From Lepidonotus clava (Eukaryota > Annelida > Polychaeta > Phyllodocida > Polynoidae): 64,000 nt of DNA. Position numbers and translations under genes: made by a program. The DNA lies in the NCBI GenBank assembly GCA_936440205.1, contig OW387147.1, forward strand, positions 17,075,629 to 17,139,628. The letters run 5' to 3'. A model generated the notes under the pieces. The model was not told the origin of the DNA, did no database searches, and saw nothing but the letters and a program-made list of their open reading frames with translations. This document shows positions 1-12,179 of this stretch, piece by piece (positions within the stretch are counted from its first letter, which is position 1; every line of letters starts with the position of its first letter).

Positions 1-118
1 TAATGCCTTAGTGCCACTAGCTCATTGGTGGAGTACCAGCATGCAGCAAAGAGACTCTCTGACAAAAAGACTCCCGTATCCTTATATGGGAACGTTACGG
101 ATTCGAGAACGGTATTGA
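1..118. other. Non-coding flank
   Basis: Unique-looking AT-rich DNA at the window edge. I see no gene, repeat or motif worth naming. It ends at the TA target of the first MITE. Confidence 0.5.
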
Positions 119-120
119 TA

Positions 121-563
121 AGCCCATCCCACATAGGGTATTTCCAGGGTTGGACAAGGGTCAGACAAAATTAATATATAAAGAATCCATGTCTCACACA
201 GTTAGGTTTACTGAAATAAGTAAGAATTATATTTTTCTATATCCCAAAGTATTGATAAAACCTTATGGTTTTTAAAATTTTACCAATTGACAGATTTGCA
301 GGTTTGCCAGCCAATCAAAATGCTGTACTTCAGGGCAAAATAGGGTTGGACATTATAGGTTGGGCTGGCAGGCTTTAACATTGATTCCTACAGGAAAAAA
401 GCCAACATACAAAGCTGCATTTTACAAATTTAAGAAGCAAATTGTCAACCTAATTGCTTTGGTTATTTTTGTATCATGCAACTCTCTTCTTTGAAAAAGT
501 ATGGAGGCAATTTTTAAAATATTTCATGGTAAACTTTAATGTTGGTGTAAACTGGGATGGGCT
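121..563. mobile_element. MITE family 1, copy A (TA-flanked)
   Basis: A 443-bp non-autonomous DNA transposon. The left end reads AGCCCATCCCA and the right end TGGGATGGGCT, an exact 11-bp terminal inverted repeat. Both ends are bordered by TA (119-120 and 564-565), the target duplication of Tc1/mariner-type elements. A second copy lies at 7270-7705 with the same order of internal blocks, for example the shared words agggttggacaagg and gccaatcaaaatgctg. No transposase frame is present. Assignment to Tc1/mariner rests only on the TA target. Confidence 0.8.
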
Positions 564-565
564 TA

Positions 566-1340
566 TTGGAAGTGTTAGGAGTGTTGTATGTTCACCTGAA
601 CTAATAGCAGGAATACAATAACATGGAGAACTTTATGTGCCTTTTCATTGCTAAGTGAAAATATGAGTTGTACATTTGCTCATTGGATGAAGTGACTTTA
701 AATAGAATATAATTATGAATCATTTCTGAGGAATGGCGGGCCGGACAGAGATCGAAAAGAAGAGCAGTTGAGCAGATGTGCATGATCAATATGGGAAACT
801 GTTTCTATCATACATGATAAACCCTTTTATCTAACTAATTATCAACTAATTGGTTTCCCTTCAAAATCCCCCACAAACACGTCAGCCAGGAGATATTTGG
901 GAAAATACCATTATTTAACAGTAATTGTTTTCTTGGCTCAGCTTTCATAATGCTGTTGCAATTTTTTGGGGTAAACGAGATAATCTTTGATTAATTCACT
1001 TGAAGGGTCGATTGTATTATGTATAATATGTAGCACTGATATGGCGTTACTGTTATAATGTTGGTCGTGTTATGCCTTTGGGACAAGTTCTATAGATATT
1101 CAATGTTCACCTAAAGAACACGTGCATAGTAACATTATCCGTACTAAGGCCTAATGATCGGCCTACATGTTGGAAATTATCCGTTGGCGTCATGCACATT
1201 GTGATCAAGTTTTCATTATGCCTGCTGACGTATTGCCCTTTCCCCATGAAGCTCAATTTATCACAGATCATAGCTTTCAGAAGTTCTGAACGTGCAGGAT
1301 TTACGATTTGTACGTTATGACTTCACGTCATACCCAAATG
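566..1340. other. Non-coding AT-rich interval
   Basis: No coding frame, RNA gene or repeat was recognised here. The DNA is AT-rich with scattered stops in all frames. Confidence 0.5.
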
Positions 1341-1620
1341 GCAGCCCCCTCACCATTCGTGACGGCAGCCATTAGGGAGGGGGTGGTGTCTCAGTGCGGG
1401 GTAGCCGTATAAATATTCTCCCGGGGTACTCGCAACAGGGCCGCCCCTGTGTCTATGGCCAATAAAGCCCGCCAAAAGTAATCGTTGCCCGGGAAAATAT
1501 CGTCTGCTCTGACATGTGATATGATGATTATGGTTAAGGCTAATTTTCCCGTGACAGGTGAGCGGACCATGCACCTTGAGTTTGACCTTGGGCAAAGGTC
1601 ACGAGCTGTGACAGTCTATA
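1341..1620. promoter_or_regulatory. Candidate cis-regulatory island with nuclear-receptor sites
   Basis: A GC-richer island in AT-rich DNA. At 1589-1601 it has TGGGCAAAGGTCA, close to the DR1 consensus for HNF4/RXR/COUP-TF receptors. The preceding TGACCT at 1583-1588 is a second half-site in the opposite orientation, separated from AGGTCA (1596-1601) by 7 bp. CCAATAAAG lies upstream at about 1458. The dense motif content suggests an enhancer. The short frames here do not look like protein. Function is inferred from motifs only. Confidence 0.35.
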
Positions 1621-4460
1621 TAGCAGACAAATCAAACTAAGCTGCTATATAGACGAGAGGTGGGACGTTCACGTCTTTCAACCTCAGATGTTCAAAACGC
1701 TAGGGTATAAGAGTTAGGCCTTACCCCAGAAAATTCAATAGGCCTATTGTTGACATAATAGACCTATAACATATTCGGTAAGAAAAATCTTGGTGATATA
1801 ATCAATTTGATTCAGAATCACTATCCTATTTCCAGAAAAAAATAGGCTAAGCTTACAAAATGAATCCTTGTATTCATCCCCATATGTTATAGTTTATTTA
1901 TACATATGCGTGTTTCCTACATCGCTTTGGCTCATGCAGCCAAATGGCAGACAAACTTGGCATTCATATGCTACTCTTATTAGCCGCAAAGGCAAACTAT
2001 ATACGTAGACGAGCACGAACATTTGATTTATGAAGCACTCTGTTGGCCTTTTCCCTGGTGAGACCTAAGTCTAAAAGCCCCCCAGCCATATACGGCCTCA
2101 GTGCCACGGGTCAGGCATTTAGGCCATAAAAGACTCACCTCAAATGCTACTAGGCCATGCTAATGGCTACTGAGGAGCAACATTACCTTGAAAAGTATCA
2201 ATAATGTAGAGCCTGATTTTGAGTAGATACTTGGCCCCATCATAGGGTCACCTGAGACACTTGTGGTATACATCTTATATACATAGATTAAAGGTATACA
2301 AATTATTGTTTAACGACTTGATCAGTTTTGTTTATATTTTCATTTCAATTGCATGAGATACACCATTTTGACCTGGCGTATATACAACTTTGCAGCAAGT
2401 GTATTATTATATATAGGCCTATAAAGATGTGGTTCTATCTGAAATATCAAGAAAATTGGTTTCTTTTGAGTGTTAGCCTTTAACTGTATTTGTATTCTTG
2501 GTATGCAAATACATGTACTTGGATACTCTATTTGGACATTTATATATATAGTTGGTCTAAAGTCTGATGATGTAAAGTTTAGAAATTAAACCGTCAACTC
2601 TAAATGTGAATGGCTTATTGCCTAGAGTAGCATCATACCTCTAGGGAACCATTTGACGAGGCTGTGATTTCTCATTCACCAAGGGAAGGGAGAAAGTAAG
2701 AACGCTTTGTAATTTGGTTTTGGTCCTTTATACACAAGATCCCTATGAAACCAAAGCTTCAATTATCGTTACTATATTCTCCATATGTGATATAGTCTAC
2801 TTGGTTTTATAGAACTCGTATACATTCCTCGACATTTTTACCTTTTCATTCGACCTTTCTGATAATTACCCAAAAGTATATATTAGCCACGCCTAAATAC
2901 ACAGATTTGGCCTAGAAACATTTGAGGTGAGTTCCAAAGAGAGTGAAATGTTGAATTTGTGAATATAGCTTTCCTCAACAATGGGCTATGTCACATAGAC
3001 ATGGGGAATACATAATTTAAGGAAATGGCGAGAATAACGTTGACAATATATGAATCTATACCCTTGAACTGTTCCTGCTCTCCTTGACACGAAAAACAAG
3101 CACTAATTGCCTCCTAGTAACATGCAACAGGCTTAACCAACCAAGCCTTAGATTTACTTACCTGCAACACTTTACCGACTACATCCACAGGGTAAGCTTT
3201 TTATGAAGGGACTCAACATGAAAGGCAGCTTCAACACGATTATACAGAAAGTGGGTGGTGAGCCCTGAAGCCACACTCTCGTCGTTCTCAGAGGTCCCCA
3301 TATGAACGTTGAGTGGCACAATCAAAGTTGAGTCCATATATGGCTCTCAGCCATTCACTTATGACCTTAAACAACTCATCATTAGTATTCTATATAAATT
3401 ATAGACGATTAAACTTGGGTCCTGTGTCCATGTACTTTTCTCTTTCATAAATCTGCCATAATAATATGAAGATTGATTGTATATCGGAGGCCCTCTCGGG
3501 AACATCACATGATATATATTATTTTGTTGGGGAAATACAGTTTCAAATATTCCATTTTAATGACATAATCGAAATATTAGTTGGATGTGTACTTTGTGTC
3601 AGGGAGAGCCACTAGATTACTAGCCTTGGCATCCTAGCTCTTGAAAGTGGAAATGAGATTCCAGTAGACTGCTTGTGATTTTCTCTCCAAGAATAGCGAA
3701 AGACAATGCATCCTACATACATTTTGAAAGAGAATTAAAAGCCCTTTCTAATGATATATAACTTGACTATACTAGTACTTAACCCATATTCTCACCAAAA
3801 CAACAAGTAAAATCGGCTAGTGTAATACAGCCTTTAGTAGAGTTAGTGCTGAAAGGATGAGTGAGGAGGAAAGCTCTAGGCTCCCCTCCATCTTCAAGGA
3901 CTTTGTGTGAGTTCATTTTTAACACTTACCTAGGCTGGAAACACCTGGTCAGGCACCCACGGATTGAAGCAAACCTGTGCCAACAGACTGGGCCCAGATC
4001 TACTTTACTCGTGAATTGGCTTTAGTTGTGAAGGCAATCCAATGATATATGGAGAGACAATATCTTATATCTGGCACACAACCATACATTGTTCAGCCTG
4101 TATTTCACTATGCCAAAGTGCCCTTACGATTTGCTACCGATAGACTATCGCAACAGTATTCACTCAGATTTAAATTTTATCATATGATACTCATGCGAAT
4201 ACTGACATTATTCCAATATCCATATAATATTCCTCTAAATGTTCTTACACTGATAAAATCAATTTGTACCTGGAGACTGTCCGTTATTTAGGTTAGCATT
4301 TTCCCATTCTAAACACTCCTTCACAACCACCCCCTTGTGCTGAGGTACTCTTTGGATGAACGCACTTTCAGAATATAGTAATTCATATTTAACATTGTAA
4401 GATCGTCCATTTCTTGAACATAAAAGACTTAAAAAGCCTTTTTTTGATGGGATTAAACCA
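1621..4460. other. Long non-coding interval
   Basis: About 2.8 kb with no recognised gene. It holds two of the seven TAGGCCTA palindromes in the window (1739-1746 and 2414-2421). The two short frames at 4049-4489 on opposite strands overlap each other and resemble nothing I know. Confidence 0.5.
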
Positions 4461-4760
4461 GAGTTTCCAGCTGCAGGGTCATTCATCAAACCTTCTCAAT
4501 GTGAATTAGCCATTAGTGGCTCATTTAGATGCAGCCTCCGTTTCAGTGATCACAGTTTGCATTTTACTGGCCTCTCTGGTTGTTGTAAAAGGGGGAATGC
4601 CATAGCTGGCAGACGGAAGGGGTTGGAGGAGCATCTCCCCTATCATGTCAACCTGCCATTAAGGGCTGCCTGCACGTCCCCCTGGAGGGGTCAGATTAAC
4701 AGAGAACGTCTGGAGGAAGATTCCTCCCTCTCTTCCCACTCTCTCCAGCGTAGGTTTCCA
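4461..4760. promoter_or_regulatory. Candidate regulatory island with CCTGGAGG word
   Basis: GC-richer DNA carrying CCCCCTGGAGGGG at 4678-4690, one member of the window-wide CCTGGAGG set, next to cagattaaca and several CT-rich blocks. A 74-residue plus-strand frame (4557-4781) has no recognisable domain and I do not call it a gene. Regulatory function is inferred from composition and from motif sharing with other islands. Confidence 0.25.
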
Positions 4761-6180
4761 TTGTCTTGTCTAATGGACTGACCATTGTTTCTGTGTGTGT
4801 AGGGCAGAATGTAAGCTGATATATACTGATATATGCCTGCCATTCCTGTATACATGTTTATAGAACAATATTTCTGATGTAGTCAACCCGCTATTTCTAC
4901 AAGTGCATGACAAAGAAAGTATATACATAACGGATTTCGGTACCGACTTGTAAACCATGGATGGTTTCATATTAATCCAAATTAGTAATTGTACAAGTAA
5001 TTATGGACATTAGAATTTAGTAATATGATAGAATTTCATAGTTCTACCATACCACTTGCAGCTGGTAGCTCCAGCTAGCAGATGAGTATGGGAAAATGTG
5101 GAGAGCAGTGACATATCAGCCAATCAAATAGCTACAAGTGGCCCTCACCTAGCAAACTAGTGTTGAGTAAGGTGGACTAAAGTGGCATATTGGCCATTCA
5201 GATTGTTGCATTCTATGTGCTGTGCCAAACATAAAGTGTAACACAGACCAACCTGAAAATGATTAATGCTAGCCTTTTGAAATCAAGCCAAAAGATTTGA
5301 TTTTATCTATCTAAATATGAAAACAAAAATAAAGGGAAGGATAGTGTTGCACTGCACTATTTATTGACACCTTGACGTGATCGTCTCCTGCACAGACAGA
5401 AAGGAGGCGTTTGCACCAAAGTTATGTCACTCAAGCATGTGTTCAAGACAGGTGATTTTGGTCAGTTTCAGGAGAAGAATTCCACATGGCCCACCTCTGA
5501 ATTACTTACAGTGTTTTATATAGAGTGTATATATATGATGGTAACTATTATGCAGTCATTGGTCATCCTACACCCAAGCTGCCTCTGTGGCGTAAGGGAA
5601 AGTGGCGGATTGAAAAGTCGTGTAGTTTAGAAACGGACAAAGAGTAATCTAAGAAAGATTATGTGGACTCTGATAGCCTATACTGCAACAAAAGCCAGTA
5701 GAAAAGTCCATAAAAATGTCTATGGATTGTTTGACCAGTTAAACAGATTGTTTTGTAAAACTGCAGGTAAACCTGTATTCATATTCTTGCTTATTGTAGT
5801 ACCACAATAGGCCTACTCAAACTATTCATCGTGAAACTTAGAAAGCTACTGGTCTAATGTCTGATTCAGTACATTTCCAATGAGATTTATGCCAGCACTG
5901 ATCCTCGGTGAAGGTTTTTTAATTGAATTGAATAAGTAATGAAGCTTATATATGTTGCGCACAGAGATACAGGGAGATTTAACTCAGGATTCCCTAATCG
6001 GGTCTCTGTTCAGCGTTTTATCAAATACTGCAGACCCGTTCCACTGTAACTACATATAGCTTAAATGGGTTTAAGGAACCCCTGGGAAAGACGCATTGAT
6101 GTAATTTGTGCGCTGGATAGAATTCGCAGTTGTTTACAGCCTAAAGACAGCGAGACAGACTATGTAAAATAAATCTAAAA
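4761..6180. other. Non-coding interval
   Basis: AT-rich DNA with no recognised gene. One TAGGCCTA palindrome lies at 5808-5815. Short frames at 4770-4970 and 5424-5630 are unsupported. Confidence 0.5.
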
Positions 6181-6520
6181 AAACCATCATCCCCACCGCT
6201 GCTCCATCCATACAAATAGCATGGAGTCTCTCTGGTCTAATCACCAGCTACAAATCCCCCAAAGTCTAGCGTCACGGGAGGGGTTTGAATGAGTTCCTAT
6301 GACTTTTTAATTAGCCAGCCAAGAAGGGGGAATCTAAATCATGATGAAATGTTAATTGACACAGGACCCAATTATGACTTGTCAGCCCTCGGAGGGAAGC
6401 CTAGCCCCAAGCTTCGGGCCCAGTTATCTTTCCTTCTGAGGCCACTTAGTGGTGAAGTTAATTACCTCCGTTTGACGCACCCAAGGGACCCCCTCCGTGA
6501 GGTTTTATAAATGGATCGAG
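6181..6520. promoter_or_regulatory. Candidate homeodomain-rich enhancer
   Basis: In about 230 bp (6305-6520) there are repeated homeodomain cores: ttaattagcc, gttaattga, ccaattatg and gttaattacc. A posterior-Hox/caudal-like ttttataaatgg follows near 6503. The block is GC-richer than its surroundings. Clusters of TAATTA sites with mixed GC content are typical of developmental enhancers. No protein domain is recognisable in the 73-residue frame that crosses it (6289-6510). Confidence 0.3.
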
Positions 6521-7267
6521 CGGCAAAAAGCTTCTACATTAGCAGGTAGGTTGGTGGGCATGCAGCCTTCGTAGACCATTATCCTTGGGGAAAAAATACT
6601 AATAACTGTGGCTTCGTAGGATTGAATCCGAAATTGGCATAATGAATTGCTGTCTCCAACAATTTCGTTTTTATTTTTGTTTTAGGTTTACTGAATAACT
6701 GCGTCCGATTTATTTCAGAAGAAACATACCACAAATAGGTTAGTTCATTCCTAGACGAACAATATTCGGAATAAGTCTATGAACCAACGTATTATAAATA
6801 CAACTAATGATTGTCATAGGTTAGGTGTTTGCTAAATCAATAAAAAAGCAATAGCAAGCGCCTGACATAGCAGGAAACACGATTAAATAAAACGAAATTA
6901 AATTGAAAATTGCTCCGCATCCGTTTTGTTGGCACGGCTGCACTGTTACTGTTGCTGACATGAAATGATGCAGTCCCAACATGGCGTGCGCCGCTTCCTT
7001 CCTTCCTGGAATTCCTTCCTGGAACAGAAACATAAAACACAATTGAAACTCTATTCAGCCAATAGAAACTGTTTCCCCAGAGCAGGAATCTCTGGGACAA
7101 GGACAGGTGGCAGCTGAAAAAAAGAAGTGAAGTATTAGTGACTCAGACAATGCTTGGTGGGAACTCCAAGCTGCACGTGATAACGATTTTTCAGAACTGG
7201 ACCCGTTGTGAACCTACTGAATGTGATAGAATGGCCTAATGAATTTATTTTGCTGAGCAACTCAGAA
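6521..7267. other. Non-coding interval before MITE 1 copy B
   Basis: No gene recognised. Two overlapping minus-strand frames near 6821-7100 run through a composition-biased stretch and show no domain. Confidence 0.5.
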
Positions 7268-7269
7268 TA

Positions 7270-7705
7270 AGCCTATCCCAAATTGTGTATATCCCAGGGT
7301 TGGACAAGGGTTGGACAAAATAACCATATAAGCCATCCATATCTCCTAGAGTTGGGGTTACTGAAATAAGCAAGAGTTGTACTTTTCTATATCCCCAAAT
7401 ACACTTAAATGTTACAATTTCTTAAATTTTACCATTTGACAGATTGCAAGTTTGCAAGCCAATCAAAATGCTGCATTTTAGGGTGAAATAGGGTTGGACA
7501 TTATAGGTTGGGTTGACAGGGTCTAATATTGGTTCCTATGGGGAACAGGCCAATACATAAAGCTGCATTTTAAGGGTTTTAGAGGCAATCTGTCAACCAA
7601 ATTGCTTTGGTAAATTTTGTATTATGCAACTTTCTTTATGGAATAAACATGGAGGCAATTTGAAATTCATGGTAAACTTTAAAGTTAGTGTAAACTGGAT
7701 TGGCT
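7270..7705. mobile_element. MITE family 1, copy B (TA-flanked)
   Basis: A 436-bp diverged copy of the element at 121-563, in the same orientation. The left end is AGCCTATCCCA and the right end is TGGATTGGCT, bordered by TA at 7268-7269 and 7706-7707. The inverted repeat is less perfect than in copy A, so this copy is older or has mutated more. It has no coding capacity. Confidence 0.75.
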
Positions 7706-7707
7706 TA

Positions 7708-8370
7708 CAAGGGTCACTATGAGAGGAGCATATCCTGACAACATCACAGGTTAGCCACTCCAAACTACAAAGGAGTTCAGACATTGTCAAATAGAACACA
7801 CTCCCCTAGGAGTTGAGTGAATCGGCCAGTTCTGTAGCCGTGAAATAAGGGATACCAGTCAAAGAAAAAAAAAATTATGGAAAATGTATCCATTAGATTG
7901 TATTTGTACTCCATGTTTGATGCAACCATTCTACCACACAATTTCTGGGTAGTTTATTTTTGAAACAAGAGATCAGTTTTGTCATATTTTCCCACCAACA
8001 TTGATTAGATAGGAAGTTCTAGCATAGTATGCAGGATATTATGCAGATTTGATATTCGGTAAGTTTTGGACCACTCTTGGGGTAAGATCTACGAAAAATA
8101 TATCAACCCAGTAAGAAACTGGGCAGGGAATTAAAAGGGATTTGTAAACCAGAGACCTACAACTTAGCACACTCTGCTCCATATGAATTATAAGAATAAA
8201 ACAAACAATTATTATTAACTCTAGAGGTATCAAATAGGAACAAGACGAAGGGCATGGTAAAACACCTTTAACAAATCGGGGCCACAATAAAATTATCATA
8301 ACAAAATGTCTCAAATGATGTCCCTGTTTGCGCATCGAAAACTACAAGGTAGAAGTAAGTAATAAGTTGA
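7708..8370. other. Non-coding interval
   Basis: AT-rich, with no gene recognised. The 98-residue minus-strand frame at 8039-8335 has no recognisable domain. Confidence 0.45.
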
Positions 8371-8880
8371 GTGAGTTGCTCAGAGCAGCTCCTGGCCACT
8401 ACAAGCTGCTCACGGCCGACTCTTCATACGATGGGGACTTCTTCATCACGCTGCAATTCTCTGATTAGCTGCCCTGTCTCTGAATGTATACCCAGATCTC
8501 GAATGGACTGCGCCGGGAAATGGCCGGAAGCAGAGGACCTACAAGGTGTGAATGGCATGACAAGCAGCGGCCTCTCCCGTCTCCTCTTCAGAGTAAAAGT
8601 GAAGAGAATGCCTGACCAGGACCCTACAGGAGATAATGCGTCACACCTAGAGGCAGTGAGTGATATGACCATTACCTACTTGCAGAAAAACAACCAATTA
8701 ATTATGAGATTAAAGTCTGGGGCCTTCAACAGCCTTCGCATTCTAAGTGGCGGTAAAAAGAGGCAATTTTGCCAGGAAAGAAACTTTGTTGATGAATTGG
8801 CGGTCACTTTGTATTCGTGCCGCGCACAAACTGCCATCTGACGGCCACAAAAATAACTACTTTTTGCTTGTGTCCGACTG
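8371..8880. other. GC-richer island with unrecognised open frame
   Basis: A 156-codon plus-strand frame spans 8371-8841 and a minus-strand frame overlaps it at 8424-8672. The plus-strand product is mixed and hydrophilic, with no domain I recognise and no signal peptide. The island opens with GAGCAGCTC at 8393-8401, a word shared with other islands, and runs into the NRF1/ETS/YY1-like module at 8895-8944. It could be a 5' exon of a gene read away from that module, or plain regulatory DNA. I favour non-coding because the frame starts inside the motif cluster and has no homology I can name. Confidence 0.25.
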
Positions 8881-8960
8881 ACGGCTCTTGTTACGCGCAT
8901 GCGCAGGCGGCGCCGCTCTGTCTATTTCCGGTGGATAATGGCGGTCCATACAGCTATCAC
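8881..8960. promoter_or_regulatory. Promoter-like NRF1/ETS/YY1 module
   Basis: GCGCATGCGC at 8895-8904 matches the palindromic NRF1 site. TTCCGG at 8926-8931 is an ETS-type core, and ATGGCGG at 8938-8944 is the core of YY1 sites. This trio is characteristic of TATA-less CpG promoters of housekeeping genes in animals. The same order recurs at 56119-56193. No transcript start can be fixed from sequence alone. Confidence 0.4.
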
Positions 8961-10970
8961 GTTGATGCAGGGAGGTAGTCAGAAGCCTACGACCACGTCT
9001 CTCCCAATATTAGGCCTCACTCCTTAGAAGTGCCCATCTGTGTCCCCCTTGCCCGCCTCCAAGGGCTTCTGTTCCTATACCACAACAGTGGGCCAGCAAC
9101 GGGAATAGATTTAAACGCATTGTATTCTTGATCGATATGTTTTCACGGCGAAATTGATATCTAGCAATGTCGTGCAGGGAAAGGAATTCACAATGACAGA
9201 CTCTTTTCTTCAGGGGAACCGCCGCGGGTTCCTGTTGTTTGCTGAGAAATCGTTTTCCAGTTTTCCCTATCTTTTTATCATTCCTTCAGATCCTTTCAAC
9301 CTGGAAAGAATTTATTTCTTCCATTTTTTTCATGTAGCCTTAAGAAACACATCAAACGACAGAAAGAGGTATACATATCCAATTGACTTGAAACGTCAAT
9401 TGAAACATTGAACCCATATCGACGCTTAATTGGTCATTATTTCCAAGGTATTTTCTCTATCACTGCATGTAGGCTACGCCTGGTTTTTACGTTAATCAAA
9501 AATATACTCATGTCAAGTATTTTATCGTTTATGCATTGTGCTGACGGCCTTGTAGTGCTGAATTAAATACATTTGATCCTTAAGGCCATCTCTTTTAATC
9601 TAAATTCAATTGTAATGTTTTAGACAATAACTTCATCCGACGCAGTAAGATTAAGAGACGAATATGCCACGTCACATAGATGTAAAAGAAACAATTTAAT
9701 TCTGGTAACTCCGGAATATGATATTGACAATCGTAAAAAGAAAATTGTAAAAAGAATGGTTCTCTATTTAAAGGTCGAAACACTTTAACGCTGACTTAAC
9801 TCCGACAGAAAAATGTCATAAAATGACATTCCCTTAATGAAACACACGGACCGAACGAAAGGAACATTTTCTGTCGTTAATGTTAAGTGCCAGTCTTGCA
9901 TTAGTCGCTGTCGGACAGAATCAACACCTCACACGGGGCTGGTAACCACAGATCAGAATTCTAGTGTATTATCAACAAAGCTACCCACGACAGTTGGTAA
10001 TCACCTCTCCACCCTGTCACAGAAGAAATCAGGCTCCACATTCCCCTGATATAAATGGATTATTCGTAACTTGAGAACGTTAGGCGTTAGTGATTGTGTA
10101 ACCTAGCTGTGAGCAGCTCACTTCGGTCAGTAGGTCAACTCATCAACTCAGCGAGCCGCTCACCTGCTCAGGGCCACACCTGCCGGACAGTCCCCGCCCA
10201 GCCCGGGCTATTTGGCAGAGAGTCATTCCTTATTTATGTACTTTGTGAGCAGGAAGACAAAGAATGACAGGCACGCGTGCAAGCAACAGCTGCGGGCGTA
10301 GGCGGACTAGAAAAACAGAGAGGATCTCTTAGGATTTGGTAATACTTGCATGGCATGTTTTGTGGTGATAATTACACTTAGTGGGTGTTTTTTTTATTCA
10401 AATCTTTTGTTGGTGTGTCCATTAGTTTAATATGTGTACCTTGTGGGATTATAAGATTTATAGTAAATTATCTAGGTGAACGGAGATGTTATGATTGGCA
10501 GTTCTAGCGATGTGGTTCCACCTCGAATAGGTATATTCAAAGTTTTCTGTTACTATAAGTATCAGGTACACTAAACGCATTTAGTAAGTAGGTTTGAAAA
10601 GTTCAATGAAAAGTGGTCAGTCTAAAGATAGATTGGTCGTGAGCAGAATACACTTGCCAAATATAAAAAATGCATGCAGTTATTTTTGTCCCTTGTCCAC
10701 TTCGGATTTAGGATCGGCAGAGATATCCCAGCACTTCTTGCCTAGCCAAATGTAACAGTTTCTAATAGTATAATTACAATCATGGTGCTCTACTCTAAAA
10801 ATGAACTATGTAACATATATCACCTGATACAATTACATCTTTTCTGGGGATTACCTAGTGCTTAGGAAAGGGGATAATAACAAACCCCTCCATTCATCCG
10901 CGGCGTGTTTGATAAAACTCTGGTTACAAAAAAGGAAAAAATGCTTTTCATGATAACACCAGCCTTAAAA
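8961..10970. other. Non-coding interval with one perfect GTGAGCAGCTCAC
   Basis: Mostly AT-rich, with no gene recognised. The only full 13-bp palindrome GTGAGC-A-GCTCAC in the window is at 10109-10121, followed by a related gagccgctcacctgctc at about 10151. That makes 10.1-10.3 kb the clearest instance of the recurring word. Short frames at 9154-9411, 9595-9783 and 9837-10049 are unsupported. Confidence 0.4.
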
Positions 10971-10985
10971 AAAAAAAAAAAAAAA
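10967..10985. repeat. Poly(A) tract
   Basis: A run of about 19 A. It could be the tail of a retroposed sequence, but no target duplication or SINE body is clear upstream, so it is recorded only as a homopolymer. Confidence 0.7.
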
Positions 10986-11099
10986 GCCAGAAACAAATTA
11001 AACATAAAAAAGAAAGTAAACACCTGTCGTCTTCAATTGAAATATAACGCTCAAAATGAGTAGCATTTTTACAGTTTTTTCAGCGTAAAAAAAGTACAG

Positions 11100-11245
11100 C
11101 CAAAATGATTCGGTTGTACAAGTCTGACAAAGTCGGTGGCCGAACTGACCAGCCGCTGACCGATCACTGACCCCTTAATGGTTACCCAGCACGCTAAGCA
11201 CTCTACCACCAGGTGGCACCACTCTGACCCTGTCCACTACCGGAA
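11100..11245 (-). mobile_element. Possible tRNA-like SINE fragment
   Basis: Read on the minus strand this contains TGGTGGTAGAGTGCTTAGCG, which resembles the A box and anticodon arm of tRNA-Ala-type genes. A weak B-box-like gttcggccacc lies about 60 bases further on. A long A/T-rich stretch follows. The cloverleaf is not intact, so this is at best a tRNA-derived SINE remnant. The same bases also look like a CTCF core (11206-11218), which may be coincidence. Confidence 0.3.
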
Positions 11246-11404
11246 GTCCCAGTGGTCGTCACCTAAAAAGGATTCACATCACTCAGACAGCCTGCACTTG
11301 AGAGATTCTGGTTCTAAATAGGGTCCGAATCGCAATCAGAGGCTAATGGTTAGATATAGAGCTTCGTAAAAACACTTACATAATGTTTCACCACGTTAAA
11401 ATAA

Positions 11405-11425
11405 TATTATATATATATATATATT
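11405..11425. repeat. AT microsatellite
   Basis: A short run of TA dinucleotides (tatatatatatatat) within AT-rich DNA. Confidence 0.8.
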
Positions 11426-11658
11426 ATGTTATTTTCCTAACATATCGTACTAAAAAATGAAAAGAGGTATTTTTATATAAGCGCAATGGTATTTGCATGT
11501 TCTGTTCATTGTAGGAGCCATAACCTTAAAGAGGCACCCTGGCAAAGCAAAACGTCGCATGTCACTATAGGCTGCCGAAACAGGTCGGGGAAAAGCCTCT
11601 CTGTCTTGGACACAAAGTAATCCATTTGAATGCAATGCGTTCATGTACATACACACAT

Positions 11659-11661
<3 letters not shown>

Positions 11662-11704
<43 letters not shown>
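11662..11704. repeat. CA microsatellite
   Basis: About 20 CA dinucleotides. The frames that cross it (VCVCV and THTHT repeats) are artefacts of the repeat. Confidence 0.95.
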
Positions 11705-11707
<3 letters not shown>

Positions 11708-12053
11708 TTTAAGATAAAACAAGAAGAAAGACATGCAAACGATTTGGCGCAAGATATGGTATTTCATAAGCATGTCCATAAAGATATAAATGCGTATAGG
11801 CCAAAGATAAATATCTGGAGGTAAACTTTACTGTTTCTGATAAATGATGCTGTGTTGAGTTTTGAATAATGGTGCTAGATTATATTCATAGAACCAAAGC
11901 GGTGAAGAGCAAGCCTCGCATACCAAAACGCCCGTTCATACCAAAACGCCCGTTCTTGTCAGCAAAAAACGTCCGGGGACATATAGGTTATCATAGCGGC
12001 ATCCACCATTTTTTAACCATACCCTTACAAAAAGGACGATGTTTTCCTTCTCA

Positions 12054-12054
<1 letters not shown>

Positions 12055-12108
<54 letters not shown>

Positions 12109-12120
12109 AGTGTGTGTGTC
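12055..12120. repeat. GT microsatellite
   Basis: About 30 GT/TG dinucleotides with small interruptions near the 3' end. It lies 350 bp from the CA tract on the opposite strand sense, so the two tracts form an imperfect inverted pair. Confidence 0.95.
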
Positions 12121-12179
12121 GTTGTATGATTAAAGTGTCAAAAGCCATAGTCAAATCCCCATGGTCATATACTACTCAC

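Noticed and set aside
8371-8841. A 156-residue plus-strand frame as a host gene
   Set aside because: No recognisable domain, and it overlaps a frame on the other strand and a motif cluster. Kept as an unrecognised open frame only.
11206-11218. CTCF-like CCACCAGGTGGCA as one of a convergent pair with 20902
   Set aside because: It overlaps a tRNA-like A box on the minus strand, which explains the bases as well. The core is also nearly symmetric, so orientation is weak.
11662-12120. CRISPR-like or other spaced repeats
   Set aside because: Simple dinucleotide microsatellites. No spaced array of identical repeats exists in the window.
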